DNA of 64,000 nt from assembly GCA_038380435.1 (NCBI GenBank), contig JAWZYU010000013.1, positions 64,250,446-64,314,445 on the forward strand, read 5' to 3'. This DNA comes from Ryuthela nishihirai (lineage: Eukaryota; Arthropoda; Arachnida; Araneae; Heptathelidae). Positions 43,682 through 54,433 of the stretch are shown here, in pieces. The translations under genes and the position numbers were made by a program. Numbering within the stretch: the stretch's first letter is position 1; each line of letters opens with the position of its first letter. The notes under the pieces are model-generated. The model was not told where the DNA came from. It ran no database searches and worked only from the letters and a program-made list of their open reading frames with translations.

Positions 43682-44290
43682 CAGTACTGTGCGAATTAGT
43701 TGGGACAAGCGAAGCCTGGAGAACCTCTTTGATCCGGTCACATCCAGCAACCACCAAACACACACCGCATGTTTTGGAAATGTTTTACAGCTTCCGGGCC
43801 ACAGACGATTCACCCCATTGAAGGAATGATGGACAGCAAAAAGTACATAGGTGGTCTGGAGGCGAAAATGATCCCAACACTGCAGAAGCTGTTTCCTAAC
43901 GGCGATGGGGTATTTCAACAGGATCTGGCTCCATGCCACAATTCTAAAGCTTGCTAAGAGAACATTTGAAGGTATTGGAGTGGCCAGCAAATTCACCCGA
44001 TCTAAACCCCATTGAAAATTTGTGGGCCATTATTAAAGCACGCATATCTGAGATGGATTGCAGGACGAAAACCAAAATGATAGAAAGTGTCATGAAAGTG
44101 TGGAACCACGACCCTGAAGTGAAGGAGATGTGTGGAAAGCTAGTGGCATCAATGGTTCAGAGAATGTAAGAAGTAATTAAAGCTGAGGGTGGTCACATTC
44201 ACTATTAACTACACTATTAAACAAATAATTATTTTAGTTGTGTGTTTGTTACGGCATTTCCTATTGTCCCAACTAATTTGCACAGTACTG
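43682..44290 (+). mobile_element. Tc1-type element, internal deletion derivative, 609 bp
   Basis: Terminal inverted repeats of 27 bp with one difference (starting CAGTACTGTGCGAATTAGTT and ending GCACAGTACTG) and TA on both sides (43680-43681, 44291-44292). The interior keeps only the transposase C-terminal half: WKCFTASG, FQQDLAPCHNSKA with the second catalytic aspartate, then after a frameshift at about 43945 LEWPANSPDLNPIENLW with the final glutamate, ending TAA at 44167-44169. The DNA-binding half and the first aspartate are deleted. It could be mobilised only in trans. Confidence 0.95.
43769..44169 (+). pseudogene. Tc1 transposase C-terminal half, frameshifted
   Basis: Two overlapping frames, 43769-43957 and 43951-44169, together hold the second and third catalytic-triad residues in Tc1 spacing. 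A TAA follows KAC at 43955, and the match continues in another frame, so a small indel separates them. Confidence 0.9.
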
Positions 44291-44292
44291 TA

Positions 44293-45038
44293 CATGACTT
44301 TTAGATCTTTTTATTTCTCCTTTACACCTTGTTTGCGCATCATTGGCCTTAGTTGGCTTTGCTCCATAAAACCCCAAACAACCACCCAGACGGAATATTC
44401 GTTTGGGAAATGTCAAAAATGGATTAAAATTGAAAGAAAAAGAAAAAATCGCATTTTTTTCTGCTTTGCTGCAGTTAACGCATTTTTGTAAATATAGTGC
44501 AGAAGAAATGCGTTTAGCTTGTTTCAGATTTAAGCAATTTAAGACATCCAAGAATTTCGGATTTTGCGTTCTGTTTTAATGCAGAGGAAAACTACATTTA
44601 CGAGTGAATCATGTACAAGAAACACGTCATATAAATAGAATGATAGAAGGTTAAGCTGATAAATTACCAAAATTTAACCCTTTTTAGGAAATTTTGGGGT
44701 TTTATGAGCTTGGATTTTTTCTGCAATTTAAAATTTTTTAAAACTAAAACGATGGTTTAGCTAGAGCACGCAATTTTGCAGAGAAATACTTTACATGGAA
44801 TTCTTTTCACTGAGGCTGGTGTCTAAAAATAGCTGTTTTTAGATTTTTTTCCCAACCTTGAAACTATGCTTTACTCATAAATAATTGAATCGGTGGATTT
44901 TAATTTTAAAATGTTCAGTAGGCTAATATAATTCGTAAAAATTAAAAAAATTCATGCTTCGGATTTTTTTTTTTTATTTTGATACATCAAAAGGAGAAAA
45001 TGCGAACAGGCATAGATCAGCAAACGTTTTATGCTGTT
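44293..45038. other. AT-rich sequence, no gene seen
   Basis: Chance frames only (44189-44491 is the largest, 100 codons, overlapping the Tc1 terminus). Confidence 0.45.
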
Positions 45039-45368
45039 TACTTTAAACAGCTTTATAGTCTCTTATCTGTTTACTTTATACAGCTTTATAGTCTCTTATC
45101 TGTTTACTTTATACAGCTTTATAGTCTCTTATCTGTTTACTTTATACAGCTTTATAGTCTCTTATCTGTTTACTTTATACAGCTTTATAGTCTCTTATCT
45201 GTTTACTTTATACAGCTTTATAGTCTCTTATCTGTTTACTTTATACAGCTTTATAGTCTCTTATCTGTTTACTTTATACAGCTTTATAGTCTCTTATCTG
45301 TTTACTTTATACAGCTTTATAGTCTCTTATCTGTTTACTTTATACAGCTTTATAGTCTCTTATCTGTT
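45039..45368 (+). repeat. Minisatellite, 10 x 33 bp
   Basis: Ten near-identical tandem units built on TTTACTTTATACAGC and TTTATAGTCTCTTATCTG; the first has TTTAAACAGC. Because 33 is a multiple of 3 and the unit lacks stops in two frames, two long overlapping frames (45031-45402, 44979-45425) result; they are artefacts. Confidence 0.97.
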
Positions 45369-46102
45369 TCCTCGTTCCTGCTATTTCATATTTGCTCTTT
45401 AATGGTTGACTGTCTATGTTCTTAATAAATAAAAAGAGATTTCTCCTCAAGCAGTTGCTTGTTACAGATATCTTAACAGATATCCATATATGAATACAGC
45501 TAACTAGAAGAAACTTTCAGTTGTGGTTATCTATTTCATATGAGTCTCAAGGGTAAATAATCTCCCCCCTCCAAACTTCATCTCCCACACCACACCTAAC
45601 TCCACAACACACCTCAAGGCCATGAATAACCACTCACTTAAAGTCGTCGTCATTATGTTTGCCCTGCTAGTTACTGAGACAACAATCCCCATCAAGGAAC
45701 CGATTTCTGGAAGTTTGAATTCTACTACTAAGTTAAATTGCTTTGCCATTCAAGATGAAGGGGAACCGCTATCGACAACTAAAGGAGAAAGTCTGCTGTG
45801 GATACCTTCGGGCAATGATCAGTGTTCTTGGAAAAACATCGTGGTTGGCATCATGGGAGGACTGGCAGGGAGCTCCGGGCTGCAATAAAAGAAATGCTCT
45901 CTTTTTCATGGTTTCAATATTTATTCTGTTAATAGTTCGTATGTGGCGCTTCAAATAAGTTTTCTCCAATTCTGTGGAATTTGTGTAAAATAACAATTAT
46001 TCTTATTGTTTAAAAAAGCCTGCTCTTATGAGGTCCCAGGGGCCTGGGATACTACGGCGCTCAGAGCCCCTTGCCAATCCGCCCCTGGTTGGCATCCTGC
46101 CA
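45369..46102. other. No firm gene; small secreted-like frame and SINE fragment
   Basis: A plus frame 45622-45888 (88 codons) starts with a signal-peptide-like segment (KVVVIMFALLV) and is followed by AATAAA near 45885, but there is no recognised family. A short Ser-type SINE 3' fragment (CTCCTCAAGCAGTTGCTTG) lies at about 45446-45465. Confidence 0.2.
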
Positions 46103-46252
46103 AAAAATAAATAAATAAATACCCCCTCAAGCAGCTGCTTGCCACAGAGGTCTGACAGGAGCCTGTCAGTTTATATGCCATAGTAGAAGGTCTAAGAGGA
46201 TGGCAGGCTCTCAGCAGAAAAACGACACAAACAGCCATGCCTTACCCGGGGC
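46103..46252 (-). repeat. Ser-type SINE, 5'-truncated
   Basis: From a (AAAT)n tail through CAGCTGCTTGCC to CCTTACCCGGGGC, lacking the B and A boxes. Confidence 0.9.
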
Positions 46253-47322
46253 GCAATCTATTAAATCCCTCACCAGGTCTGCCCTCTCCCCCAACTACAT
46301 ACCCACTTCTCCCCATGTTGAAATGATTTCAAAGTAGTACTTGTAATACATCTGGGATTTTAAAACCGTGAAAGCTCACAGCTCTGTTCTCATATTTTCA
46401 TCTGAGATTACCTTATTTGTTCTTCTGCAGGGTTTAGCGCTTCCCTTCAGATTATCTCTTCTCTTCCTCTTTGCAGTCTCATGTCTCTATTTCCCGGAGC
46501 TTTAATTACTAAGAGGGCGACTACTGGTTGCTGAATCGGAGGCAAATTCTTTGGGCTGCCTTATGCATTGGTAGTTGAAAGAAAACTTAATATGTGAATG
46601 TGCTTTAGGAAGATGAAAATCGAAAGGAATTAGATGTTAATAAAATGGAAACTTACGAGAAGTTTTTATAAGCGAGAGTCATTTAGTGTCGCGATCCATT
46701 TAGCAGCCTCTCATTTTGGCTTCTGTAGTACTGAAAGAGTTAGAGGTTTCGCTTAACTGAAACATACGAGAAGTTTTTATAAGCAGAAATGTACATTATG
46801 ATGCGTTAACCGGCCCACGGAAATGACTAGGAGTTCCGTCAGCCCAATCCGACCCTGGACTTCACTATCTTGGTAGGGCAGTTCATTGAGACTGCGCCAA
46901 GGCTTCTGTACTTTTATATAGATATTAGATATGAGTTTATTTTGTTATTAAATTTCCCTATTTAATATAGAAGATCCAAACTCTGTGGTTTGATTATGAA
47001 ACACACTAGCTAAATCATAAAAAATTGTCTCATTAGTGACATATCTGCGGATTTAGTCTCAATAAGAAATCATTAGTCCGCCCAAACATTATGTGGGAAG
47101 TGGGTGGTGACATTGGACGGCAACAAACTAAGCTAACAGAATCTGTACTTTACCTATTTTCCAGCCAGGTTTACTACTAATTTCAATCTGACAGACTCGG
47201 CACTCGCCTTGCACACACTACGACCAACGAACCATATGATTGACAGAAGACGAAGCTTCTCCAACCGCTTCGTACTGCTCTCAGCAGGGATATTCAGAGA
47301 TTCTATCAGAGTACTGATAAGC
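46253..47322. other. No recognised gene; one duplicated segment
   Basis: A ~45-bp segment (CATTTAGTGTCGCGATCCATT ... CTCATTTTGGCTTCTG, 46680-46725) recurs at 47520-47566. ACGAGAAGTTTTTATAAGC also occurs twice (about 46655 and 46768). Confidence 0.5.
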
Positions 47323-47478
47323 ATCTCAGAGAGCATTTAACCAAACTCAAATCACTACCTGCCGAGGGCAGGTCCAAAATCTCAGAGAGCATTTAACCAA
47401 ACTCAAATCACTACCTGCCGAGGGCAGGTCTAAAATCTCAGAGAGCATTTAACCAAACTCAAATCACTACCTGCCGGG
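47323..47478 (+). repeat. Tandem repeat, 56-bp unit x 2.8
   Basis: Units start at 47323, 47379 and 47435. Each holds CTACCTGCCGAGGGCAGGT, a perfect 7-bp hairpin around GAG; in the last unit the hairpin is lost. Confidence 0.95.
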
Positions 47479-47574
47479 GCTATCCATTCCTGAAACGGAT
47501 CGTTAAGTATCCAATGGATCATTTAGTATCGAGATCCATTTAGCAGTTTCTCATTTTGGCTTCTGGGTATTGAA

Positions 47575-47959
47575 GGGTTGGGTTGTTTAACCTCTGAGAG
47601 GCACTTTTTTGCACACCATGGGCTAAATGGCCAGGTCTCATGGACCCCGAAGGCTCAGAGAAGGTTGGGGGAGGGGACCCACTGGAACAGCTGTTGGGAG
47701 ACAGATGGTAGCCTCCCGTCAAGGCCATCCAGCGTGTTCTTTAACGTGCACAGGGTATGGCTCTCCCGCACACGGGGCCACGGCTTAACGTCCCATCCGA
47801 CGGACGGCGGCCTTTCCAAACCCATCGGTGTCCCCTACTGACCGTGGGTAGAGCGGGGAATTTTGCGGAGATAAATCTCAACGCTGACCCAGCTGGAACT
47901 CGAACCTGGGAACTACAGATTACGAGCCTGGCGCGCTACCGACTGAGCCACCCCCGCCC
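47575..47959 (-). repeat. Thr-type SINE, full length
   Basis: Intact from GGGTTGGGTTGTTTAACC to the tRNA-like head (CTCGAACCTGGG ... CTACCGACTGAGCCACCCCC). Flanking duplication not identified. Confidence 0.93.
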
Positions 47960-48299
47960 TTCCTCCAAAAGGAAAGGAAGACTTGTCCTCCTTTCCATCT
48001 CAAAGTTTATGCACTCCCGACATTTTAAAAAAACATGAAAATGTCCTCCATTTTGCATAAACGAAATTAAATTAAGCATTTTTCAAACTTCTTGTACACG
48101 TGACTTCCAAATAATTTACTTAACTATAAAATAATTTAGTGTTAACAGTGAAATAATTTACTGTAAATACAAATCGTGAACGTTGAAGTCATTCTGTTAA
48201 TATTGTTATTTTCTGTAATAAATATCAGCAATTTACATGCCAGATTGAAAAATATCATGCACTTTAGAAAATTTCCTGGAACTTTTAACCGCATTTTTT
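47960..48299. other. AT-rich sequence, no gene seen
   Basis: Only short overlapping frames on the two strands. Confidence 0.45.
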
Positions 48300-48455
48300 T
48301 TTTTTGCAATGTACAGAGATGGCTCCTAGAAATTACTCTTAGTTTTCTACAGGCCTTCTCATACAAGTACATCCCTTATTAAGCCTCTGCTGACCACTGC
48401 CTCAGTTAGAAGTCTGGCCTTTTCGCACAACTCATTATGCCAATTAAGGCCAAAT
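48300..48455 (-). repeat. SINE-like family G, copy 1
   Basis: Matches 55465-55660: GGCTCCTAGAAATTACTCTTAG, ACAGGCCTTCTCATACAAG, CTGCTGACCACTGCCTCAGTT, and an end whose reverse complement resembles an A box (GGCCTTAATTGGCATAATG). Degraded. Confidence 0.6.
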
Positions 48456-48630
48456 AAATCTCGATTGCTTATGAAATGGGAATAAATATCGGCACATTTC
48501 TTATGTTTTAAAGTGCACTGAATAAGTATGATGCCTTTTTCTGACTGAACTGTTAGCCGGTCAATAAGTACATGAAATAAACTCGGCAAAAACATTTATT
48601 TCCCAAACTGAAAACACTCCCTCCTTTACC

Positions 48631-48784
48631 GAGTATTTATCCATATATGAAGCTGTTTTATGCAACAGGATGAAGATGAGTGTAGAGGCAAACTTGTCTT
48701 CTGCCCGGATGGAACCTCAACACCAACCTCCTGATGACTTCTTCCTCCTAGTGCATAAAACAGCTTCATAGTGGATAAATACTC
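48631..48784. repeat. Foldback with 33-bp arms
   Basis: Arms 48631-48664 and 48752-48784 pair almost perfectly (one indel, one mismatch) around an 87-base loop that is purine-rich then pyrimidine-rich. No target duplication recognised. Confidence 0.85.
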
Positions 48785-49084
48785 AGTAAATCAATGATAA
48801 GGTGCAAATTGTTTTTTTTTACCAATATGGTTTCTCAAGGCAAACTATAATCAAACTATCCAGGCTTGTTTGCAATTTTACTGCCTTAAAAGATTTGGGG
48901 GCAGATGCGTTTTCACTCATCGCCCCAGAGGCGAGGGATGCGTAGAAAGAAATTCAAATCGACCAAATTTTCTCTCTTTCTATAGACCAGAAGAAAATCC
49001 TATTTTAAAGGTAAGATCAAATAAATATTTATTTCAATACTTGGAGGGGAAAGCAATAACGATCTTCTTATTTCGAAATTAATA
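48785..49084. other. No recognised gene
   Basis: A 70-codon plus frame (48870-49082) has no motif I recognise. Confidence 0.4.
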
Positions 49085-49650
49085 ATTATCTTTTCGTAAA
49101 GAAAGTAGAATATACTGGTACTGGACAGAAAATTGGAAACAGTCCCATGTTACCTCAATAGAAAATTACATTCAGAGCTCAATCACTTCTTCAATATGAT
49201 TTTTAATGAAATATTAAAGATCTCGAGCAAATCTACCTAAATCTCGATTTTTAAAAAATATTTATTCGGTATTAAAAGAGTTATGAACGCTGGGAGATTT
49301 TTAACAGGCTACAAAAGGCTGACCCCGAAATTTAATTAAAACATGTTAAGAGATCAGAGCTCATAGCTGACTACTAGAGTGTTGGTTTTAATTAAATTTT
49401 GGGGTCAATATTTTATACCTCATTAAATATTTCAGGGTTCAAACTCTTTGCATACTGAACAAATATTGTTTTAAGTTTATATATATTTGATTGAGATATT
49501 TAATTTACCTTTAGACATATTTTTCATTAAAAATCGTATTGAAGAAGTTATTGAACTCTGAATGTGATTATTCGATCGAAATGTTGTGGAACTGCTTTCA
49601 TTTTTCTGTCCACTACATGCATATTCTTAGAGAGAAATATAATTTAATTT
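49085..49650. repeat. Long inverted repeat, arms about 260 bp
   Basis: Left arm about 49085-49345 and right arm about 49378-49650 are imperfect reverse complements: ACTGGACAGAAAATTGG / AATTTTTCTGTCCACTACAT, ACATTCAGAGCTCAA / TTGAACTCTGAATGT, ACTTCTTCAATATGATTTTT / its complement, TGACCCCGAAATTTAATT / AATTAAATTTTGGGGTCA. The spacer is about 30 bases. No coding capacity. Confidence 0.85.
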
Positions 49651-49984
49651 TCCAAAGGACAATATGTATAAAAAAAGTAAAAACAGGTAACTGCTAATGT
49701 ATATTTGCTCCTGATTTTTCTGGTTATTTTTCAGCAGCCATATAATTCAGTGATAGAGCCAGCGATTACATAAAACATTGCAAATAAAAGATTTTTGAAT
49801 ATGCCATTTCTGCTCTGGTATAAATGTAGTAAGAATAAAATGTTTTAACACTATACAAAAATAAACATTGATAACTTTTATATTTATATAAATCTGATAT
49901 AAGCTTTTTTAAAGATTCATTTAAAATCATCTCGTCAAATAAGCTTCAGTGTCTTGTGAACAGGCAATTAATTGAATGACAAAA
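49651..49984. other. AT-rich sequence, no gene seen
   Basis: Nothing recognised. Confidence 0.45.
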
Positions 49985-50822
49985 CCCAGACGTATCGCAA
50001 TTCAAGGCCTGCACACCATCTATAGGGATAATGCCAAGATTTCCACTAACTACGGTGGAGGAGACAGCACCATATAGATACAGCCCACCCCACGGCTACC
50101 TAGGGCGAACAGTACTGTCGCTCAAAAAAGTATCCGAACATTATGGTTGATTACAGAATTCAGAAAAAATATCTGGCAACGATTTTTTTAGAAATTAGTG
50201 ATCTGGCAATCTTCGTGTCACGTGACACGAAGGTTGCCAGATCACTAATTTCTTTTTTGAGCGACTGTAGGTGGTCACATTATTTTGATACTAGATCGTG
50301 TGGGCTCACTCACGGAAATATTGAGCGTGTGCAGTTACCGTTCACAGCAAACTGGAGCGTGTGCAGTAACTGCACACGCTCCAGTTTGCTGTGAACGGTA
50401 ACTGGAGCGTGTACAGTTGCTGTACACGCTCCAGATATTTTTCCTGAATTCTGTAATCACGTGACACGAAAGTTGCCAGATCACTAATTTCTAAAAAAAT
50501 CGTTGCCAGATATTTTTTCTGAATTTTGTAATCAACCGTAGTGTTCGGATACTTTTTTGAGCGACAGTACTATAGAAGTAAAGTTCATCCCTCTGTCAAA
50601 ACCTAAAATTTAATCTATGTCCCGGGACGTCACAAACAAGAATATAAAGCTCCAAGTTGCCTCGGCTCCTGTGACTGGAGCTCTTATTCCGGCAATTCCG
50701 TCTTGGCCTGTCTGACATGAGCAGCTCTAGTCAGCAGAACCTTCAACTTCATTAAGCCCCTCAACCCCCCCCCCCCCCCCCATCTCGACAAGGTAGCTCC
50801 CTATCGGGGACAGGGAATTAAT
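49985..50822 (-). repeat. Family D repeat, copy 1, split by a palindromic MITE
   Basis: 49985-50114 and 50568-50822 align with 50826 onward of copy 2: CAATTCAAGGCCTGCACACCA, CACTAACTACGG, TATAGAAG(G/T)AAAG, GGGACGTCACAAACAAG and ATCTCGACAAGG. The element at 50115-50567 lies where copies 2 and 3 are continuous. Confidence 0.75.
50115..50567. mobile_element. Nested-palindrome Tc1-type MITE, copy 1 (453 bp)
   Basis: Ends CTGTCGCTC and GAGCGACAG flanked by TA (50113-50114 and 50568-50569). The element consists of successive palindromes: a left hairpin centred on TCACGTGA (about 50225), a perfect 36-bp-arm palindrome at 50332-50404 with a one-base centre, a 15-bp-arm palindrome at 50402-50434 around TTG, and outer arms rich in ATCTGGCAAC / GTTGCCAGAT. 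There is no coding capacity. It interrupts the family D repeat, whose other copies supply the empty site. Confidence 0.95.
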
Positions 50823-50825
50823 CAA

Positions 50826-51665
50826 AATAGCAAGTCCCAGATGTACCGCAGCACATGGCTGCACATCATCTATGGAGAGAATGCCACGCTCTCCACTACC
50901 TACGGTCGGGGCAAGTCAGTGCCATAAGATAAAAAACGGGAATGTCCACATCATCCACGACATCCTATGGTGAACAGTCATATAGAAGGAAAGCTCATCC
51001 ATCGGTAAAAACCTAAATTTAATCTGTTCCCCGGTTAGCCACAAAAAGGATATATAGATCCAAGTTGACTCGGCTCCCGGGGTGGAGACTCTTCGTTTGG
51101 CTTTTCCATCGATAAGCCTGTCAACCTGTCCATACCCAAGTCGTAAGCCTTCAACTTCGTCCTCTCCATAATGCTACGCACCAGCTACCCCCAGAAGCAG
51201 TCTGTACCCCAACTTACCTGAGGCTGCACCGATTGCCCACTGGACCGGGCTCGCCAAACCCAGTCCGCAAAACTCTCCGCCACAGCCCCTCCATCGGGGC
51301 CTAAAGTGAACGGGGCTTCATGTGAACCTAAAGCTTCCCTGAGCAAGTGAATGAGCCCACAAGACTGGCCACCTGTAAACCAGTCTGCAGACCCTCACAA
51401 GCTCTGCCACAAAAGGCCACATCCCATCGTGCAAATGAGGAAACAACGGGCCGTCACCCTACTTCACAGAGGCACCATTAAGCACCCCCACCACCACCAC
51501 GTCAAGGTGGTCCCCTATCGGGGGGGGGGGGGGGGGGTTGTGAATAGTTAGCTCGGAAAATTGAAATTCGCCATGAGTGGGACTCGAACTCATAATACAT
51601 TCTAGGTGCTCTAAATACTAAATTATCCCGGGCCAGTTCCAGCCAACTGTAAATAAAAATCTTCC
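50826..51665 (-). repeat. Family D repeat, copy 2, with tRNA-like head
   Basis: Near-complete copy. On the plus strand it runs from AAAATAGCAAGTCCCAG to a GGTGGTCCCCTATCGGGG block (with a G run at 51522-51537), then GAATTTCAATTTTCC (complement) and a degraded tRNA-like head with B-box complement GGGACTCGAACTC at about 51580. The organisation is that of a long-bodied tRNA-derived SINE on the minus strand. Confidence 0.7.
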
Positions 51666-52352
51666 CAAGTTTTGCTGTTTGAGACGCCATCTATGATTGG
51701 GAATGGGCAATTTAGTTCACGCAATGATGTTGAATAAATTAGTAGCTAATCACGCTCTCGAAGGTATATCAATGAAATAAAACGTCAGAGTTTTTTCTTT
51801 ATCTTCGTATTGATTTTGGCTTTGCATCTGTCGCTTTGGGGACAATTTGACCAAACGTTGTTCCATCATCTCTTTCGAAGGCGATGGAGAAACTGAACGA
51901 TTTATGTGACAAATGGAAGCTTGTGAAGTGGGGAGTGGCAGACGCGATAAAACATCGACACCACCATGCTTTCTTCCCCCTTAAAAAACGGGAAATGTGA
52001 ATTCGTTCTACTATATATTCCTAATGAGAGGGTCTGCAGTTACGAATTAGGTGACAAATGAAAGCTCATATAATGACCATCGTAAAATATTTCGAATTTT
52101 GCACCAATTATTCCCCTCCTGGTAAAAAAAAGAGGGAGGGGGGGGGGATTTTCACGGAGTTAGACTTTAATGAGTCATATCTGAAATTAAAGCTTGTGAC
52201 TGAATGAAAGCAATGTCATGGGCTACGTCAAATCTCACTTCAAAAGGGAGGAAAAATGTGTTCGTTATTTATGAGTCACATATCAAATGGAAGTTTTCAA
52301 AGGTAGGTGTTTTTGCTGACAAAAAAAATTGTAAATAAATTAAAAAAAAATA

Positions 52353-52588
52353 ACTATCTTCCTACATGGGCCGTAAAAAGTAGAAAATAAGGTTAAAGCA
52401 TGTGGATGGTGCAATCAGTCACTGAATTCGTATTCACTGCAAAGGAAGACAAGGCGCCGACAATCTTTTCGAGTAGATAAATCGGCGCCCTATCTTCCTT
52501 TGAAGCGAATACGAACTCAGTGACTGATTGCACCATCGACATGCTTTAAGCTTAATTTCTACTTTTTAGGACCCTATAGGAAGATATG
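52353..52588. repeat. Foldback 1 in the array, arms about 105 bp
   Basis: Left arm from CTATCTTCCTACATGGG to AGGCGCCGA pairs with the right arm from TCGGCGCCC to CCCTATAGGAAGATA; central loop about 20 bases. Arm differences are spread over the length. Confidence 0.85.
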
Positions 52589-53213
52589 TATGTCTTAAAT
52601 TTATTAATTAATTTATGTTTTTACCTATCTTCCAATTGCTTTTCGCTTAATATTTATTTCGCTACTGATTTATGTGCCAAATGAAAGCTTGTGACGCGGG
52701 GAATGTCATAGCTACAAAATGGTGACCCCCCCCCCCTGTTTTCTTTCCTCCTAAAAGAATGGAAATAGGAAAACAATTGTTTCGCTATATCTGCAGAACG
52801 TGAGTGCCGAAAGTAACAATAAAGTAATATTTACATCAAATGAAAGCTCGGGACGCGGCGAGTATCACAGGCTGTAAGAAATTGAACCCCCCTATGATTT
52901 TTTCCTTCTTAAAAAAGGTATATATGAAAACGATCGTTCGCTCTATCTTCGGGATGCGAGAGCCTAAAATTACGACTTAGGTGTCAAATGAAAGCTCATT
53001 TGAAGACCGTCGTAAACTATTTTGAAATTTTCCCCCCATCATTCTCCCCCCTCTGGTAAAGGTGGGGAGGGTGGAGGATTTTCGCAGATGTCGACCTTAA
53101 CGAGTCATATCTGAAATTAAAGCTTGTGATGACTTCAATGTCATGGGCTACCTCAAACACGACTCCAAAAGTGAGGAAAAATGTGGTCGATGTTTATGAG
53201 AATTTTTTAAAAT

Positions 53214-53448
53214 ATCTGTCTTCTTATATGCGCCTTAAAAAGTGGAAAATGAACGTAAAACATATCGATGGTACAGTCACTTATTTCGTACTCACTTCAA
53301 AGGAAGAGAGGGCGCCGATTTACCTACACAAGAAAATTGCCAGCGCCCTGTCTTCCTTTGATGTGAATACGAACTCAGTGGCTGATTGCACCATCGATAT
53401 GTTTTAAGTTCACTTTCTATTTTTAGGACGCATATAGAAAGACAGGAA
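53214..53448. repeat. Foldback 2 in the array, arms about 100 bp
   Basis: Diverged relative of the foldback at 52353-52588 at the corresponding place of the next higher-order unit. It contains TCACTTCAAAGGAAGAGAGG / CTGTCTTCCTTTGATGTGAA and a CATCGATATG(T) end. The 93-codon frame 53126-53407 crosses it and is not a gene. Confidence 0.85.
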
Positions 53449-54051
53449 TTTCTTTTAAATTATTAATTTATTTGCATTGTCTATCTTCCAATTACTTTTC
53501 GCTGATCATTTGTCTGTTTATCAGTTTGTTGATTTGTCAAAGCAGTTGTTCCACCATATTTTCGAACGCGACGGGGAAACTTAATGATTGATGTATCAAA
53601 TGGAAGCTTATGATGAGAGGAATGCCATAAGCTATAGAAATTCCCCCCCATGGTTTCTTTCCCCTAAAATTAGGAAAATATGGAAACGATTGTTCCTCTA
53701 TACCTCCAGAATTCGATTGGCAAAGTAACAAGCCATGCGCCAAATGAAGCCAAATGAAAGCGCGGAGTGTAATAGACTATACAAAATGATTTCTTCTTCA
53801 TTAATTGATTCATGATTTCTTCCCCCATAAAAAACGGAGAATATGAAAACGATTCCTCCTCTACATCTTCGAAACACGAGGGCCGAAAGTAAATGCTATG
53901 CGTCAAATGGAAGCTTGTGACATGGGGAATGTTAGAGGGGAATAAACATTTCGCTCCCTGTGTCTTCCCCCTCTAAAGAAAAGGATATATGAAAAGGGAT
54001 ATATGAAACTATATCTTTCGAATGCGAGGGCATGCAATTCCGAGTTAGGTT

Positions 54052-54433
54052 GGGTTGTTTTACCTCTGAGCGGCACTTTTTTGCACACCATGAGCTAAAT
54101 GGCCAGGTCACATGGACCCCGAAGGCTCAGAGAAGGTTGGGGGAGGGGACCCACTGGAACAGCTGTTGGGAGACAGATGGTAGCCTCCCGTCAAGGCCAT
54201 CCAGCGTGTTCTTTAATGTGCACAGGGTATGGCTCTCTCGCACACGGGGCCACGGCTTAACGTCCCATTCGACGGACGGCGCCCTTTTCAAGCCCATCGG
54301 TGTCCCCTACTGACCGTGGGGCAGGGCGGGGAATTTTGCGGAGATAAATCTCAACGCTGACCCAGCTGGGACTCGAACCTGGGAACTACAGATTACGAGC
54401 CTGGCGCGCTACCGACTGAGCCACCCCCGCCCC
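54052..54433 (-). repeat. Thr-type SINE, full length, 13-bp target duplication
   Basis: Complete, near-consensus copy flanked by perfect TCCGAGTTAGGTT at 54039-54051 and 54434-54446, inserted in one module of the array. Confidence 0.97.

Noticed and set aside
44979..45425. Two long overlapping plus-strand frames (148 and 123 codons)
   Set aside because: They translate a 33-bp minisatellite whose unit is a multiple of three; not protein genes.
45622..45888. Small secreted protein or toxin-like peptide gene
   Set aside because: A signal-peptide-like start is present, but there is no cysteine framework, splice evidence or family match; only noted as a weak possibility.
47578..47841. Recurrent ~87-residue protein appearing in many places (starting MGCFTSERHFF)
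   Set aside because: It is the translation of the Thr-type SINE in one frame; repeats with the SINE, on either strand, with no start or promoter context.
53126..53407. 93-codon plus-strand gene
   Set aside because: The frame runs across a foldback and repeat modules; the other module copies are not open in the same frame.
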